Part shown: in pieces, positions 1-10,899 of the stretch
Position numbering within the stretch: position 1 is the stretch's first letter
How the letters are laid out: every line of letters begins with the position of its first letter
Assembly (NCBI GenBank): GCA_030248295.1
Contig: JASANH010000167.1
Location: forward strand, 1-64,000
DNA from: Mesodorylaimus sp. YZB2_4
Lineage: Eukaryota; Nematoda; Enoplea; Dorylaimida; Dorylaimidae
Length of the DNA: 64,000 bases
Reading direction: 5' to 3'
Notes under the pieces: model-generated
What the model was told of the DNA's origin: nothing
What the model saw: only the letters and a program-made list of their open reading frames with translations
The model's database searches: none
Program-made: the position numbers and the translations under genes

Positions 1-480
1 CAACAATGGATGCTTCTGCGTGAAAAACAGTATGACTTCCTCCCAGTGCGCGGGGGGATGGGTCTACACGGGTCTCTGCAGGTACGAATTACTCACAGCG
101 CGGTCCCAATCACCGGACACTAGCAACGTACACCGTTTACTTTGCCGGGTAGCGGACACCTCCACTACAGATCGGTCGTACACAAATACACGAGCGGGTA
201 ATATACGTAAGGAGCAGGGAAGCCGAACCTGGTGGCCTGACACGGCCGTACTAGACGGAATCACCAATGTGAACTGAGGACTTCGAGGCCACACCGTGTC
301 AAGTGGGCTGACGGCCGAAAACCAGTACGGAGAGATACTGGTTTGATCTGGCTAGATCTGACCCTGTGCTGGGAGGGCTGAACACACGGAAGTACTAACA
401 CGTGCTGGAAACACGCGTGCCATGCGGATGAGGGTGGAGGCACCACTTGCACGGAGAGGTGCGGGTTTCAACAGCAACGT

Positions 481-770
481 CTAGACGTCTTTGGGATGAG
501 AAGATTGAAAGATGAAAACTACATAGGTGCTGTGAATACCACAAGAGTGGAAGTGTTCACCACTTTCAGCGCAAGTCAAGACTGTTTAATTGCAAACTTG
601 CAAATAAACTGCACAAACTTCTTATCAAAGTCTGAATGTCTTATGTCGCCTCAGATATTCTCATTGTCTGTTAAGCACCACTCCGTAGCTAGCGCTTTAT
701 TGAGCCAGCTGCCGCAAGATGGTGTGACAAAATAAGAAAAGGGATCAGGCCTTAACCAAGCAACACTTCT
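481..770 (+). repeat. Dispersed repeat copy 1 (pair with 6890-7165)
   Basis: This segment, from the GAAGATTGAAAGATGAAAAC stretch onward, matches 6890-7165 with scattered substitutions. The similarity continues in patches beyond it: the AACACTTCTGTACGT segment at about 765 and 7170, and GCAAGGCTATTCCAGT at about 986 and 7327. An open frame runs through both copies but shows no recognisable domain. The sequence is probably non-coding or a decayed piece of a mobile element. Confidence 0.75.
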
Positions 771-819
771 GTACGTGCAGAGGCAAGGAGTCTCCCAGAT
801 AACGCGTGTCGGGAGAGGT

Positions 820-896
820 GCTATCTGTTTTCTTTAGAAATGTACACGCGGCCTATGCGGAAACGTGCAGAGCGTGCATATTCCTAAAGAAAACAG
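820..896. repeat. Palindromic element, copy 1
   Basis: An imperfect inverted repeat. The left arm reads CTGTTTTCTTTAGAAATGTA and the right arm ends in CCTAAAGAAAACAG, so the RNA or single strand would fold into a long hairpin. A second copy lies in the opposite orientation at 22000-22075. Its loop-side sequence (CTATGCGG..AACGTG) is conserved along with the arms. Confidence 0.6.
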
Positions 897-2998
897 GTTA
901 TACCAAAGATATTCATAAATTCGGACGTGAAAACATTTTCCGAATGTGTGCTGTCCTAATCGATCGGTCTACTAATCAAAGGAGCAAGGCTATTCCAGTC
1001 AGGAAGGTTGGCCAAAATGGAGAAAGATCAGGCAGGGATAATGTCCTCCTGCAATCTGCACAGTTGAATCTGCGAATCATGCATAGATGTGCTGGGCTAG
1101 TGGCCTGGTGGGTTGGTCTCTACCGCCACGTGCGGTTGCCAGTGAGTTCGACCCCCGGCCTGACAAACCATTTCGTATATCCATTTGCCCTGGAGTATGC
1201 ATCTGTGATTGGTGATCTAATACATTTTGAATATGAATACAGCGAGCACCTTAAGCATCGCATTAGAGCCCGAATTGAAGCCTTTCAAGTTCATGTTTAA
1301 TATGCAGCCAAGCGAACTCAGGGGCTGCAAAACAAAACGAAGATTACACTAGACAAGAAAAGGGAGTGGAATGCTACAAGAAAGAAAGAAGGAGGTCTAC
1401 AAAATCACTGAAACGTAGCCTTCGAGATAACGAATCTAAAGCAACATTGGGGGCCAGCTCATTTTCGACGTACAGTAGGGCACCCATCATGGAAGTGGCT
1501 TTTCAGCACTCCAGCAATACAGCAATTTTAACTATTACATGTTTGAAAAACTCTGAACCTTGATCAGTGGTCAGCACCCACCAAATGGTAAAGGCACTTT
1601 CAGAGATTCAGAGATTTTTTGAACCGAGCACAAAAGTACACAAGCACACCTTCACACTCTGTATCACTAATCACTATTGCTTAGGCTACCTACCTCCCAC
1701 CGATAGAAGATGCGACGACCCCGTCGCTTATCCCGATAGAAAAACCACTTCCCAAAAAAAGATGGTTCCGCAGACTGTATGGGAATTAGCTGGCTAGGAT
1801 GGTCATTCAGGTATTTGTTCTAAATGACCTAGACCATGACGGCGCGCTCAGCGATTCGACGAGGACTACTCCTCCATCGATAGCCCCAGGGTCTGTGACG
1901 CCAATGTAACCTGGCGTGGCAGGCGCATAAGAGACATTAGCCAAGACGAAAATCCCGTGTTGCGTCTCCGCAAGTATTGAAACCTTCCCATCTACCTCTG
2001 ACTCACCCTTTTCCCACTACCACCTATCATCTGGCTGGACCTTTCCCGTTAGTGCCAAGTTGAACTGCAAGATCGAGCGGTTGCGCTTTACATCCACTGC
2101 GCTTCACACAGCGTCGGAAATGGGCACTCTTTCCGACACTCCGACATGAGCAAGTCAAGTTACGTGTGCCTGTAGCATCATGCCAACATGTGCCCACGAG
2201 GCGCGACGGTGTCATTATCTGCCTCCTGTATGTTTAGATGAATGCAGCACCGCAGTATTCAGCAAAAGTCACAACAGATATTATGCGCAACCAATTAATT
2301 GAACCAACTATAAAATGGGGTCGTGTTTCCATTCATTCTCGATTACGGTACTCTACCTTTGTTCGATGAAACATGACATGACCCGCAACAAGTACTTTGC
2401 GCATGGTGTACGTATGGAAAACTGCTAGTAGCAGCGATGAAAAGAATTCGTTGTGATATGAAGAATGGGAACTTTATCTCCATAAATTACTCTTTCCAGG
2501 AAGACTGATAGGGAGTGCATGTTTATCATTTACAGTAAATAGCGATACATTACCCTTCCCCGCCCTCCATTGACCGAAAATGAATTATCTTTGCTGGGTT
2601 GGCGACAAAGGGGAAATGTTTTGAGGAAAACCGAGTACCCAGACATTGCGCCAATGCAGACAATGAAGAATTCTGCCCTCCGCCTAGGTCGGTGATTGAT
2701 AAGGTGGAGGCGGCAGGTCTGAGATCTGCGGCCATGCCGACAGTGTGGACACAAGTCTCAAGCGCGATCTGATAAAATTTACCATTTCAATGTTGGCTCG
2801 ATTATGTCGATTGTCACCATACCAACAGAGGACAGACAATCAATTCATGATCGAAACAATAAATGCGGCGCGGGACCAGCACCGACTCCATTCATCCAGG
2901 ATATTCGGGACGGAGCATCCTAGTTTGAGTGCAGTTTTGAATATTTGAACCTGCCCTCCAGCAAAGGCCTCGTCATTACGATAGGTACCAGTTCTTGA

Positions 2999-4672
2999 AT
3001 GGCTGCCGTAGGGATTCTGCTGTATGTCATCACTGGCCTGATCTTGACCGGAGTGGCAGTGTGGGACGTGATGATCATCATCACAGATTTCGTCACCGAT
3101 AACCAAATGACTTCGGTCAGTGTGGGCAACATCACCGATACTTTCCCCTTCATCAAGCAAGCCAGAGTTTGTCTAAGTTATGACTCAATTTTTATGGAAT
3201 GGCCATCATCGTACATGGGTTCATCAGACGAGTACGACAAAGCCGAGGCCAAGGTCATCGATACTATCGTAGCCAGTAGTCAGGTCAATGGGTCATTCTG
3301 GGACAAAGATAACACACAAATCCCAGAGCCAGTCGACTCGACAGACCTACTGAATCTGTTTATGTTTTACAAAAAGATGGTTTCCTTAGAAAAGGCCAAC
3401 GTTTTTCCAAAAATAACCTTAAATCTCGACCCAACCAACATGACCATTTTCGACTCGTTTCTCCAAAGCCAACGTCCACTGCGGCTACTGCGTGAACTGT
3501 GGGCCGAAGTAAAAACATTACTCGTCCAGATGGTTCAAGTCAAAGGCTCCATTGTCGATTATGATAAAAGCTACCAGAAAATGGTTCTCGACAAGGTCGA
3601 CTTTGTGAATGGGATATTCAAGCCTTGTTTCCCAATCACAATTACTCAAGACCTGAGTGTGCACACGGCGGAAATTGATTACAGTTTTGCCTTAACTGCG
3701 ATGACATACACTCCGAATCCGAGATTGCCTAGCACGGCCATGTATGGTGGTACTAATCTTAGTGTGCAGATCAATGGCGAATGGCTGCCCATTGAAAAAA
3801 AATCCAATGCTATGTCAATGATGAGTCCTGGCAAAACAGTCTATACAATTCTCATATCCAATAATGGGCTTTTTGATAAATCAGAATTCCCACCATGCAT
3901 GAACGATTTTGTGAACCACCAAGACTGTTTGGAAAATGTGCGAGCGAAGAGTGTTGCCGACATTTGTGGATGCAAACGTTTCACGGACTTGGCAAAATGG
4001 GCGATGCTGAATGACACAGACTTGGAATCGATCAATAACGGGACCCTGTGCACGGCAACCCTGTACCAGCAATGCCTCGAAAGTAAGGGGGATCAGATCG
4101 AACAAGCATTGAAGAAGAGGACGTGCGAACCGTGCGTCCAAATGAAGAACGCCTACCAAATTACGGCTGTTGATGAGCCTTACAGTTCCGATGCAAAGTT
4201 TCGCGTCAAATTCCGCTGTATCGATCGTTCCTACGTCCACTTTCAAGAAAAACCGCAGTACAGTATGACCCAGCTGATCTCTCAAGTTGGTGGTGACCTA
4301 GGCCTGTACACGGGTTTTAGTATGCTGTGGATTTTACAAGTGTTTTTGTTCTTTTTCAATGGCTATCGACAAAGCAGGCAGTCGAGAGTGGCGCATGGAA
4401 CCAAAGGCAAAACTGGTGGCGGCTGCTGTGGAGTGTTCGCGAAGTACCTGAATCGGACATTGTTGGATGAGCATCCGAGAGAACACGACATGGCCGTAGC
4501 TTGGGAACAGGATAAAGGGATCCGAAATCAGGTAGGAGTCATGGGAATGCGGCTCGATCGGATGGACGAATCATTTGGAAACATGAATGATAGATTGGGT
4601 TCTGTGGAGGGAAAGCTGGACGCGTTGCTGGGGAGACAGTACGCCCAGAGGAGAGGGCATCAGAAATATTAA
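2999..4672 (+). CDS. DEG/ENaC-family sodium channel subunit
   Basis: This 557-residue open frame encodes an amiloride-sensitive sodium channel-type subunit. Members form trimeric cation channels in the plasma membrane, gated by peptides, protons or force. The first hydrophobic segment is at residues 3-30. The large extracellular part includes a cysteine-rich stretch (FPPCMNDF, CGCKRF, YQQCLESK, CEPC), followed by the pre-TM2 and pore motif GDLGLYTGFSMLW, which carries the family GxS filter as GFS. After TM2 comes a basic, Cys/Gly-rich cytoplasmic tail with a short heptad-like stretch ending near residue 540. The cytoplasmic N-terminus with its conserved His-Gly motif is absent. A TGA codon directly precedes the ATG, so either a 5' exon is missing, perhaps joined at an AG near 3010, or the start is wrong. 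No intron is visible in the rest. The family is clear, the ligand unknown. Confidence 0.85.
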   Translation: MAAVGILLYVITGLILTGVAVWDVMIIITDFVTDNQMTSVSVGNITDTFPFIKQARVCLSYDSIFMEWPSSYMGSSDEYDKAEAKVIDTIVASSQVNGSFWDKDNTQIPEPVDSTDLLNLFMFYKKMVSLEKANVFPKITLNLDPTNMTIFDSFLQSQRPLRLLRELWAEVKTLLVQMVQVKGSIVDYDKSYQKMVLDKVDFVNGIFKPCFPITITQDLSVHTAEIDYSFALTAMTYTPNPRLPSTAMYGGTNLSVQINGEWLPIEKKSNAMSMMSPGKTVYTILISNNGLFDKSEFPPCMNDFVNHQDCLENVRAKSVADICGCKRFTDLAKWAMLNDTDLESINNGTLCTATLYQQCLESKGDQIEQALKKRTCEPCVQMKNAYQITAVDEPYSSDAKFRVKFRCIDRSYVHFQEKPQYSMTQLISQVGGDLGLYTGFSMLWILQVFLFFFNGYRQSRQSRVAHGTKGKTGGGCCGVFAKYLNRTLLDEHPREHDMAVAWEQDKGIRNQVGVMGMRLDRMDESFGNMNDRLGSVEGKLDALLGRQYAQRRGHQKY

Positions 4673-5640
4673 TCCGACCGGCCTGCGCATCCGTCGTCCG
4701 CACAGCATATCTCAGGAGTGAATATTTCCATTGCTCCTTAATAATAGATATATTTCAAGTTAACTGCTTTTGGATAGTTTTTGGAAATCCCCATTTGTTG
4801 CCTCGCAGCTATCTGACCTGGGCACACTAGGGGGCTTAGGAATTCAGACGTCTGCCGCACATATTTGTGGACATACTTATCATTAGGCCCAGACACGCTA
4901 CGTAAAATGGCCTGATAATATGCATTCCTGCTGGTATGACAGTATCATGCGAGACTTCTGAGCTTGCAGTTGCAGCTGCATGTTCGCATGCAGCTGCAAC
5001 AGGTTTCTTTGACGCAAAGAGCAAGTCGAAGTTTATTCACACACGGAATGTAGTAGAAATTTATCCGTTTACTCCTAAAATGAAAGACTCATTGGTCTGA
5101 AGGGTGGTGTGAATGACCGGAATTTGTCTATTGGAGAGGATTTTTTGACTCGGTGACATTTTCAGCTATTGTTTGTGATATGCACATAAATTCTGTGTCG
5201 CTCTGTCATATTTGCTAATTATTTATTGTTCGAATACAGCCGCATACTCCATTTTTTATAAACTCTTCTACTCGAGTCAGTGTCTGCTTGTTGGCCCTGC
5301 ACAAACACACATCAGCGATGGCTATGCCAAGGATGTCAATAAAATGATAGCTTCATGGAAAAAACAATTTTTTAATAATTCTTAGTTTCTGGAGCGTCGC
5401 TTTTGTGTTCTCTGAGGAACAAGTTACAATTTGGCAGAAACTATTGCCGAAAAAAAGAAGCAAGTACTCGAAAGTCATTTTTGACCCAGCAAACTTTTCT
5501 GTCTGAGTCGTCACGGTTGGTTCTGCCCACATGAAGCTGCGAGCTGCAAGCTTCAAAAGCGTAAAAAATACGACCTAACCAAATCAGTTGCTAATTAGCT
5601 GGAAAATTCATCGTTACCAGTCTGATCAGCACTATCATTA
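4673..5640. other. Intergenic sequence after the channel gene
   Basis: Apart from the stem-loop at 4969-5000 I see only AT-rich sequence with short open frames that I take to be chance. No canonical polyadenylation signal stands out close to the stop codon. Confidence 0.4.
4969..5000. other. Perfect 14 bp stem-loop with TTCG loop
   Basis: GTTGCAGCTGCATG is followed by TTCG and then by its exact reverse complement, CATGCAGCTGCAAC. In RNA this would be a very stable hairpin closed by a UUCG-type tetraloop. It lies about 300 bases past the stop codon of the channel gene, so it could fall in that gene's 3' UTR. Its function is unknown. Confidence 0.7.
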
Positions 5641-5918
5641 TTACGTAGGGAGTTAAAAAAGTTCGTAGGTGGAGACCTCCCGCATGAGCTACAGCAGTGA
5701 AATTTGTACTTTGCATTGCCACAATCCCACTATGTAGAGCCCCTCCAAAAATCACGCAGATCCAGTCACGGGTTCTTTAAAAATGTGATTGATGTTGAGG
5801 TGGATCAGAGAAATTAAAAATTTGACAAATTTTGCGCATCAGTCTGTCATCAAGTAGTTAACTAGTGAAAGCCTGAAGCACACAGAAATTTACTATCGAA
5901 TGGCTTTAGTGTACGGCA

Positions 5919-6665
5919 ATGATGGACCTAAATTGCCGACAGCGAAAAAGCTGTCAGCTTTGTTCAAACATGGGGGGAGAATCGATTAGAGATGACCCAA
6001 GATCTAGACGACCAACTGAGGCGAGACCGAACAACAAATGTTATGTTAAGGCAATGCTTGTGAAAGAAGACCTTCAAACTAACGTTGCCACGATTCCTAG
6101 AGGAGGAAGTGGATCTGAGTCAAAGTCACGAATCGATACAGCGGCTGCCGAAGGGTGCAGATTCGCCATAATATTCCGCGTTCAGCAGCCATCGGGCGAG
6201 TTCATGGCAACAACTTTTTGGGATTGCAGCGCAATGTTAGTCATTGATTACATGCCAGCCAGGGCCACAATCACTGGGCAATATTTTGCTGATGTTATCC
6301 GCCGATTGCGTGAAGAGATCAAATTGAAATGGCTTGTGATGATTTTAAGAAGCAGGTACTGCTCCTGACTGACAATGAGCCAGTCCACAAAGCGCGCGTT
6401 GCTCAGGCTGCCATCAGGGATGGGGGTTCAAGCAATTGCTCATCCACCGTGCAGTCCAGACCTGGCATTTAGCGATTACTACCTATACAGAAACCCAAAA
6501 AGTTTATGGGGGAAAGATTTTCGAGTGATGAGGAAGTGAAATCAGCGACAAAAGAGTTTTTTGAGGGGTGTAGGAAATCCTTCTTTTTAAGGGGTATGCG
6601 CGCGTTGAACCAACGTTTGAACAAGTGCATCGATCTCAGGGGATGTTCAGTTTCAATATGGTCAG
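5919..6665 (+). mobile_element. Mariner-family transposase remnant, frameshifted
   Basis: The translation carries mariner transposase hallmarks spread over at least three frames. An N-terminal part contains GGESIRDDPRSRRPTEA. The catalytic-core segment FMATTFWDCSAMLVIDYMP continues into ITGQYFADVIRRLREEIK. After a frameshift comes LLTDNEPVHKARVAQAAI, and the C-terminal part is FSSDEEVKSATKEFFEG..FFLRGMRALNQR. These resemble the usual mariner MATVFWD, ITGEYY, DNAxxH and DDEELKxA..FFLEGI blocks in the correct order. Frameshifts and substitutions show it is dead. Terminal inverted repeats were not clearly found. An AAAAAAGTTCGTAGG motif near 5656 could be the left end. Confidence 0.85.
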
Positions 6666-6889
6666 GCTGCGAGCTTCTTGAACTCCCCTCGTATTTTGGC
6701 TTTAAAGATATATGGTAAGCAAAGAGGGTTTCTTGAAGGCATTGAAAGGAGATGGTGTGCCAACAATGGATACTGTTGGGTGCGTTTCTATTGGACTTCC
6801 AGCTCATTTATGCGATGTGTTTATCGATTCTTGATGATGTCGTAAGAAAAAGACGAAACATTGGAGAAAAGAATCGATACTTCCACGTG

Positions 6890-7165
6890 AAAAACAGCAA
6901 CGTCTGGACGGCTTTGTGATAAGAAGATTGAAAGATGAAAACTACATAGGTGCTGTCAATACCACAAGAGGGGAAGTGTTCACCACTTTCAGCGCAAGTC
7001 AAGACTGTGTAATTGAAGACTTGCAAATAAGCTGTACAAATTTCTTTTTAGAGTCTAAATGTCTCATGTCACCACACATATTCTCATTTCCTGTTAAGCA
7101 GCACTCCCTTGCTAACGCTTTATTTTAGCCAGCTGGCGTACGATGCTGTGACAAAATAAGGGATC
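6890..7165 (+). repeat. Dispersed repeat copy 2 (pair with 481-770)
   Basis: Second copy of the repeat at 481-770, in the same orientation and sharing the GAAGATTGAAAGATGAAAAC core. It lies directly downstream of the mariner remnant and is followed by the same AACACTTCTGTACGT segment as copy 1. Confidence 0.75.
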
Positions 7166-7648
7166 GGGCCTGAACAGCAACACTTCTGTACGTACAGAGC
7201 CGAGGAGTTCCAGTTAACGTCAATCAGACGGTGTTATGAGAGATATCGATGAATTCGTCGTGACAACATTTTCCGAATATGTGTTGTGCTAAAAACCGAA
7301 GCAATCAGTCTCTAATCAAAGGAGCAAGGCTATTCCAGTTAGAGGGTTGGCCCTTGGGAGGCACGGTAAACATGCCTGAGGGGTCGTCGAGGAATCGGGG
7401 TCTTAATGATCGATTCTCTGCAGGAATAAGCCTGTCTACCAGGCTTGGGCTTTTGAAGACCTTGGACCGCTCGCTTGTAAGATCAGCCCGAACCCGCCGG
7501 TACGTGAGCGAAGAAGAGCTGTCGCACACACTCGCAAACAACACCCATAGCAGCATACTGTTAGAGGTCGACCACGCAAAAAAGTTTTGGTTGACGCGTG
7601 AGATTACCATGAACGTAGAGAAAAATAATGAACTGTGATTTCGACAGA

Positions 7649-8035
7649 TCAATTGAGGCCAGCCAGATCGACCCATGAGGACACAAAGTCTATGGCAGGC
7701 TGAATTAGGCGTTTGGCGTCATCGAGGGACTGTAGCGGAGCCAAGATACCAATATCGTCGGTGTATGCTTGATTCCTGAATTCTGGGAAACTCTAGTTGA
7801 ATCGACGGAGCCACAAATAAAGTAAGACTGAGGATGCTGCCATGCTGGACGCCAGAAGTCCCCTTGGTGAGACTGCACGAGTATTCATCGACCACTTCGC
7901 ATTGAGAGCGACCAGTCAAATACGACGACAGCCAACATATGAGTTTAGATTTGATGATTATGTTGAAGGTCCAAAAAAATGCCAGCCACGAATTCATACA
8001 TCTTGGAGTTTTGAGAGTCCAAGTATGCGCCTTCT
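7649..8035 (-). mobile_element. Non-LTR (LINE) reverse transcriptase fragment, broken
   Basis: On the minus strand the translation gives LICWLSSYLTGRSQ, then a degraded form of the VPQGSILGPLLF block (SGVQHGSILSLTLFVAP). After a frameshift comes YTDDIGILAPLQSLDDAKRL, ending at a stop at 7649. YTDD (7754-7765) sits where the reverse transcriptase (F/Y)xDD catalytic box should be. The order of blocks matches the fingers/palm region of CR1/jockey-type LINE reverse transcriptases. The copy is truncated at both ends and frameshifted, so it is not functional. Immediately 5' on the same strand (8036-8175) lies sequence shared with a SINE family found elsewhere in the window. Confidence 0.85.
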
Positions 8036-8175
8036 CTAGGAGCACCACCAGGTGAGGGCATCTTGGGCTTGACACAGATTTCGTTGAAATGGCAAGCGGG
8101 CTGTGAACCATGTCAGTGTTCGACAGCCCAGACTGCCCACTCATTTGGCTGTCCTTTTTCCACTCGGAGCACCTA
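8036..8175 (-). repeat. SINE-like family F4, 3' body fragment
   Basis: The minus strand matches the second half of the F4 element at 17873-18215. Shared landmarks are GTGCTCC..GTGGAAAA, GTCGAACAC and GATGCCCTC..GGTGCTCCTAG. The tRNA-like head is absent. Confidence 0.6.
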
Positions 8176-8326
8176 TAGGGTGTGACTTATGAATTATGAG
8201 TTTACTTTCAATGAAGCAGTTACACTGCACTCAGGCATTGAAAGACATGGAAAAGAGCAGAACATTAAAAACTGAAAAAAGTACCTAACAGAATAAGTTA
8301 TGACCAAGGAAGAGACAAACCATTCG

Positions 8327-8610
8327 AGGACGGCGTACGGAACCAAAGGCAAATCGGGCAGCAGCTGTTGCGGCTTGCTCGCAAAGTACCTCAACCGAAC
8401 CTTATTGGATGAGCATCCGAGAGAGCACGCCGTGGCCGTAGCTTGGGAACAGGAGAAAGGGATCCGCAATGAGGTAGGAGTGATTGAGATGCGAGGATAG
8501 AGTGGAAGAATGCTGGGGCAAAGTGACCGGTAGACTGGGTTCTGTGGAGGGGAAGCTGGACGCGTTGTTGGGGAGCAATATGCCTAGAGGAGGGGGCATC
8601 CGAAGTATGA
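8327..8610 (+). pseudogene. DEG/ENaC C-terminal fragment, duplicated and frameshifted
   Basis: The translation GTKGKSGSSCCGLLAKYLNR followed by TLLDEHPREHAVAVAWEQEK closely matches the cytoplasmic tail of the channel encoded at 2999-4672, from about residue 465. A frameshift or stop follows VGVIEMR. The match then resumes in another frame with LGSVEGKLDALLG. Only the post-TM2 tail is present, with no pore or extracellular part. It is a partial duplication about 4 kb from the parent gene, now decayed. Confidence 0.85.
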
Positions 8611-9931
8611 GTGGCCAAGTCAATTTCACTCCGACCCATTTATCATCTGGGGAGGGTACGCAGCTTGTACGGATCGAAAGTCGCAAGCTGCCAAAAGGAG
8701 ACGATAATTGTTAGATTAATTGTTGATATCGAATTAGCATCTTTGCGGCTGCAGCTTGGGGCCAGCGTCCCTCTCACACTACGTCAGTATATTTCTTTTT
8801 CTGATCATATGACTATTCAATCATCATTATGACATGTCTGGTGTGACAGATATGAGCATCGTGCTGATGCTAGGAAATGCCCTCGGGTGAGAAAAAGAGC
8901 GCTTTATTTGGTATTTCAGTTCTATGCGTAAGGTCCCGCATGAAATGTATGGTTCATTGTGCAACGACCAAATTTAGTTTGCTGACCAGCGCTACCTATA
9001 AAAATTGCGCACTAGCTTTGCGATGGCGCATTGGAAACAGAATCTAGACGAAGTTTTTTAAAATGAGTGGCCGCTGGTCAGTTGGAGTGTCTATATCGAT
9101 CAAATTACTTAGATTTACTTAGATTCCCCTCTGTTCTTTCCTTTGTGGCCATGAAAATCATCAAAAACTAAAATTGGTGGCTCCACAATATGTTTTCTAT
9201 TTCCTTTATTTGTTCTTTCGTATTATGCAGCCTCATTACTGTGAACCCTTTACCGTACATGCCCCTGCGGCTTATGCCTATGTATATTTTGAACTGGCTC
9301 AGGTAGATTTTTTGTGTGTATTTGCTACATTATGTTTCACAAGATCTCTTTCTACTGGGTTTATGTTTTGAGTTCGATGTGCGATGATCTCTTCCCTCCC
9401 AACAACTCTATCCTGCTTTGAATTTATCGTAAGTTGAAGAAAATGTGGGAGCTGTGGCCTATGAATTGTATTTGAAAATCTGCAGAGCATGTACTGCAAC
9501 AAGCCACGTTTCGATTGTGTGATAAGTCATGATTGATTGACATTCAAGATAATGGGCTGCAGGACGAAAAAAAGAGTATAACAAAAGTTCCATGATGAAA
9601 CCCACTTATAAGGTGACATACCCCACGGTGTTTTTTGAGCCCCATTCACTCTATTAATGCTGCTTGGTGCGCCTGTTAACGCTGCACTAATGAGCAAGGG
9701 GGGAATAATAGCGAAAAGATATAAAAATACACTAGATCACTTTCCGCGAATCCAGCGCAAGAAGATGCTACTGTTGATGCTGATGCCACTGTATGCTCAA
9801 TTTTTGTGTGATCGAGCGGCGCCACTTCTCGCAATGTTCAAATATGCACACAAGGTTTAAGAAAAGCTTCATTTTTGGGTAGTCCTGACTTGTTATAGTC
9901 CCGTGCTTACACCATTTCTACATTAGCATGT
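8611..9931. other. Intergenic sequence, no gene seen
   Basis: Short open frames only. None has a domain, a signal peptide or splice sites that join coherently. Confidence 0.4.
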
Positions 9932-10320
9932 TTTTTTTACCCATTCTAGTCGGTCCAGGGGAGGGTCGATTTTTGAGGCGGGCTAGAGGGCTTGTTAATG
10001 GACCCTATCTTGCCATCGACTAGGGTCCATCCGGGATGCATGCCTGGCAAGGGCGCGTGTTATTCGCAGCCCCGCGATGTCGGTGGTTACCCCAGCCCGT
10101 ACCCCGTGAGCTGGCCACGATTCGAGAGTCTCCCGCCGCATGAGGCCTCTCCATCGACCCCGGAGGGATGAAGGGTGAGTCACCCACCGCCACGAGCAAG
10201 GCGCACAGACAACTAGACCAAGTTCTCAGACGGTCAGAGCTGAACTCGCGGCCGACCGGCTTCCAAATCTGCCAAGCAAACTGTGACACAAGCCTCTAAC
10301 CACCACACCACCCAGGCGGC
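9932..10320 (-). mobile_element. tRNA-derived SINE with 15 bp target-site duplication
   Basis: The 389 bp segment is bounded by a perfect direct repeat, TCTACATTAGCATGT, at 9917-9931 and 10321-10335. Just inside the left copy is a T-run, which is a poly-A tail on the minus strand. At the right end the minus strand begins with a tRNA-like head: a GGTGGTTAGAGGC type A-box region, then GCGAGTTCAGCTC in the B-box position. Head, tail and long duplication are what LINE-mobilised SINEs show. This copy looks intact and fairly recent. Confidence 0.85.
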
Positions 10321-10379
10321 TCTACATTAGCATGTGCCCTTATGCCTTCTTCCGTACTGAATGGGCAGCATTGTGTGTC

Positions 10380-10445
10380 CCTTACCCTCGAGTGCGCATA
10401 CATTATGTATCAGTGTTTGGTTTTGTGGTAAAACATGAAATGGGC
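10380..10445 (+). repeat. Short dispersed repeat F1
   Basis: Copy of family F1, marked by CTTACCCTCGAGTGCGC followed about 45 bases later by AACATGAAATGG. Related copies lie near 15478, 18622, 41647, 47461 and 57040. Confidence 0.55.
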
Positions 10446-10899
10446 ACTGTTTCATGATATGACACAGGCGTGACACGGCTGTGGCAAGCAGACATGAACT
10501 TATCTGCGTGCAGTCCTAGTCAGACACCAAGCGAGGCAACGGTTTACAACAGCTTTCATAGCTTAGCGGCCACTTAATCAAAAAACTTGAGCCCTTTGTG
10601 TATCCTGTACCCATGTGGCTGCTGGTCAAGTCCGCAGTCCCTTATCAGTGTACTGGTTCACTTGTTGCTGGCAGAGTTGCCCTTCATGCAACTTCTGTCA
10701 GCCAAGGAGAATCGGTCTGAAAGTAACGTTACATTGGTTATGGGTTGAGCACTTTTGGATTGTCTTTTTGTGCACCTTAATCAACTAGTTTGTTCCCCGC
10801 CGAGCATCTTCATTCCGTCGCACACAAGAAATCAGAAAACTCTACCTGAAACCATATTTTACATATCGCAGCAATTATGTGATTCTGAAAGGTGAAATT

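Larger units (their letters stand above)
1..2998. other. Repeat-rich stretch upstream of the channel gene
   Basis: I see no convincing gene here. Open frames are short and have no domain or signal peptide. The stretch holds one copy of a 280 bp repeat (481-770), a palindromic element (820-896), and a tRNA-like B-box motif near 1135-1160 (a GTTCGA-type box inside SINE-like sequence). If the DEG/ENaC gene at 2999 has 5' exons they should lie here, but I could not identify one. Confidence 0.5.

Noticed and set aside
806-1300. 164-residue ORF on the plus strand
   Set aside because: It runs through the palindromic element and a tRNA-like SINE motif, has no domain or splice context, and looks like chance.
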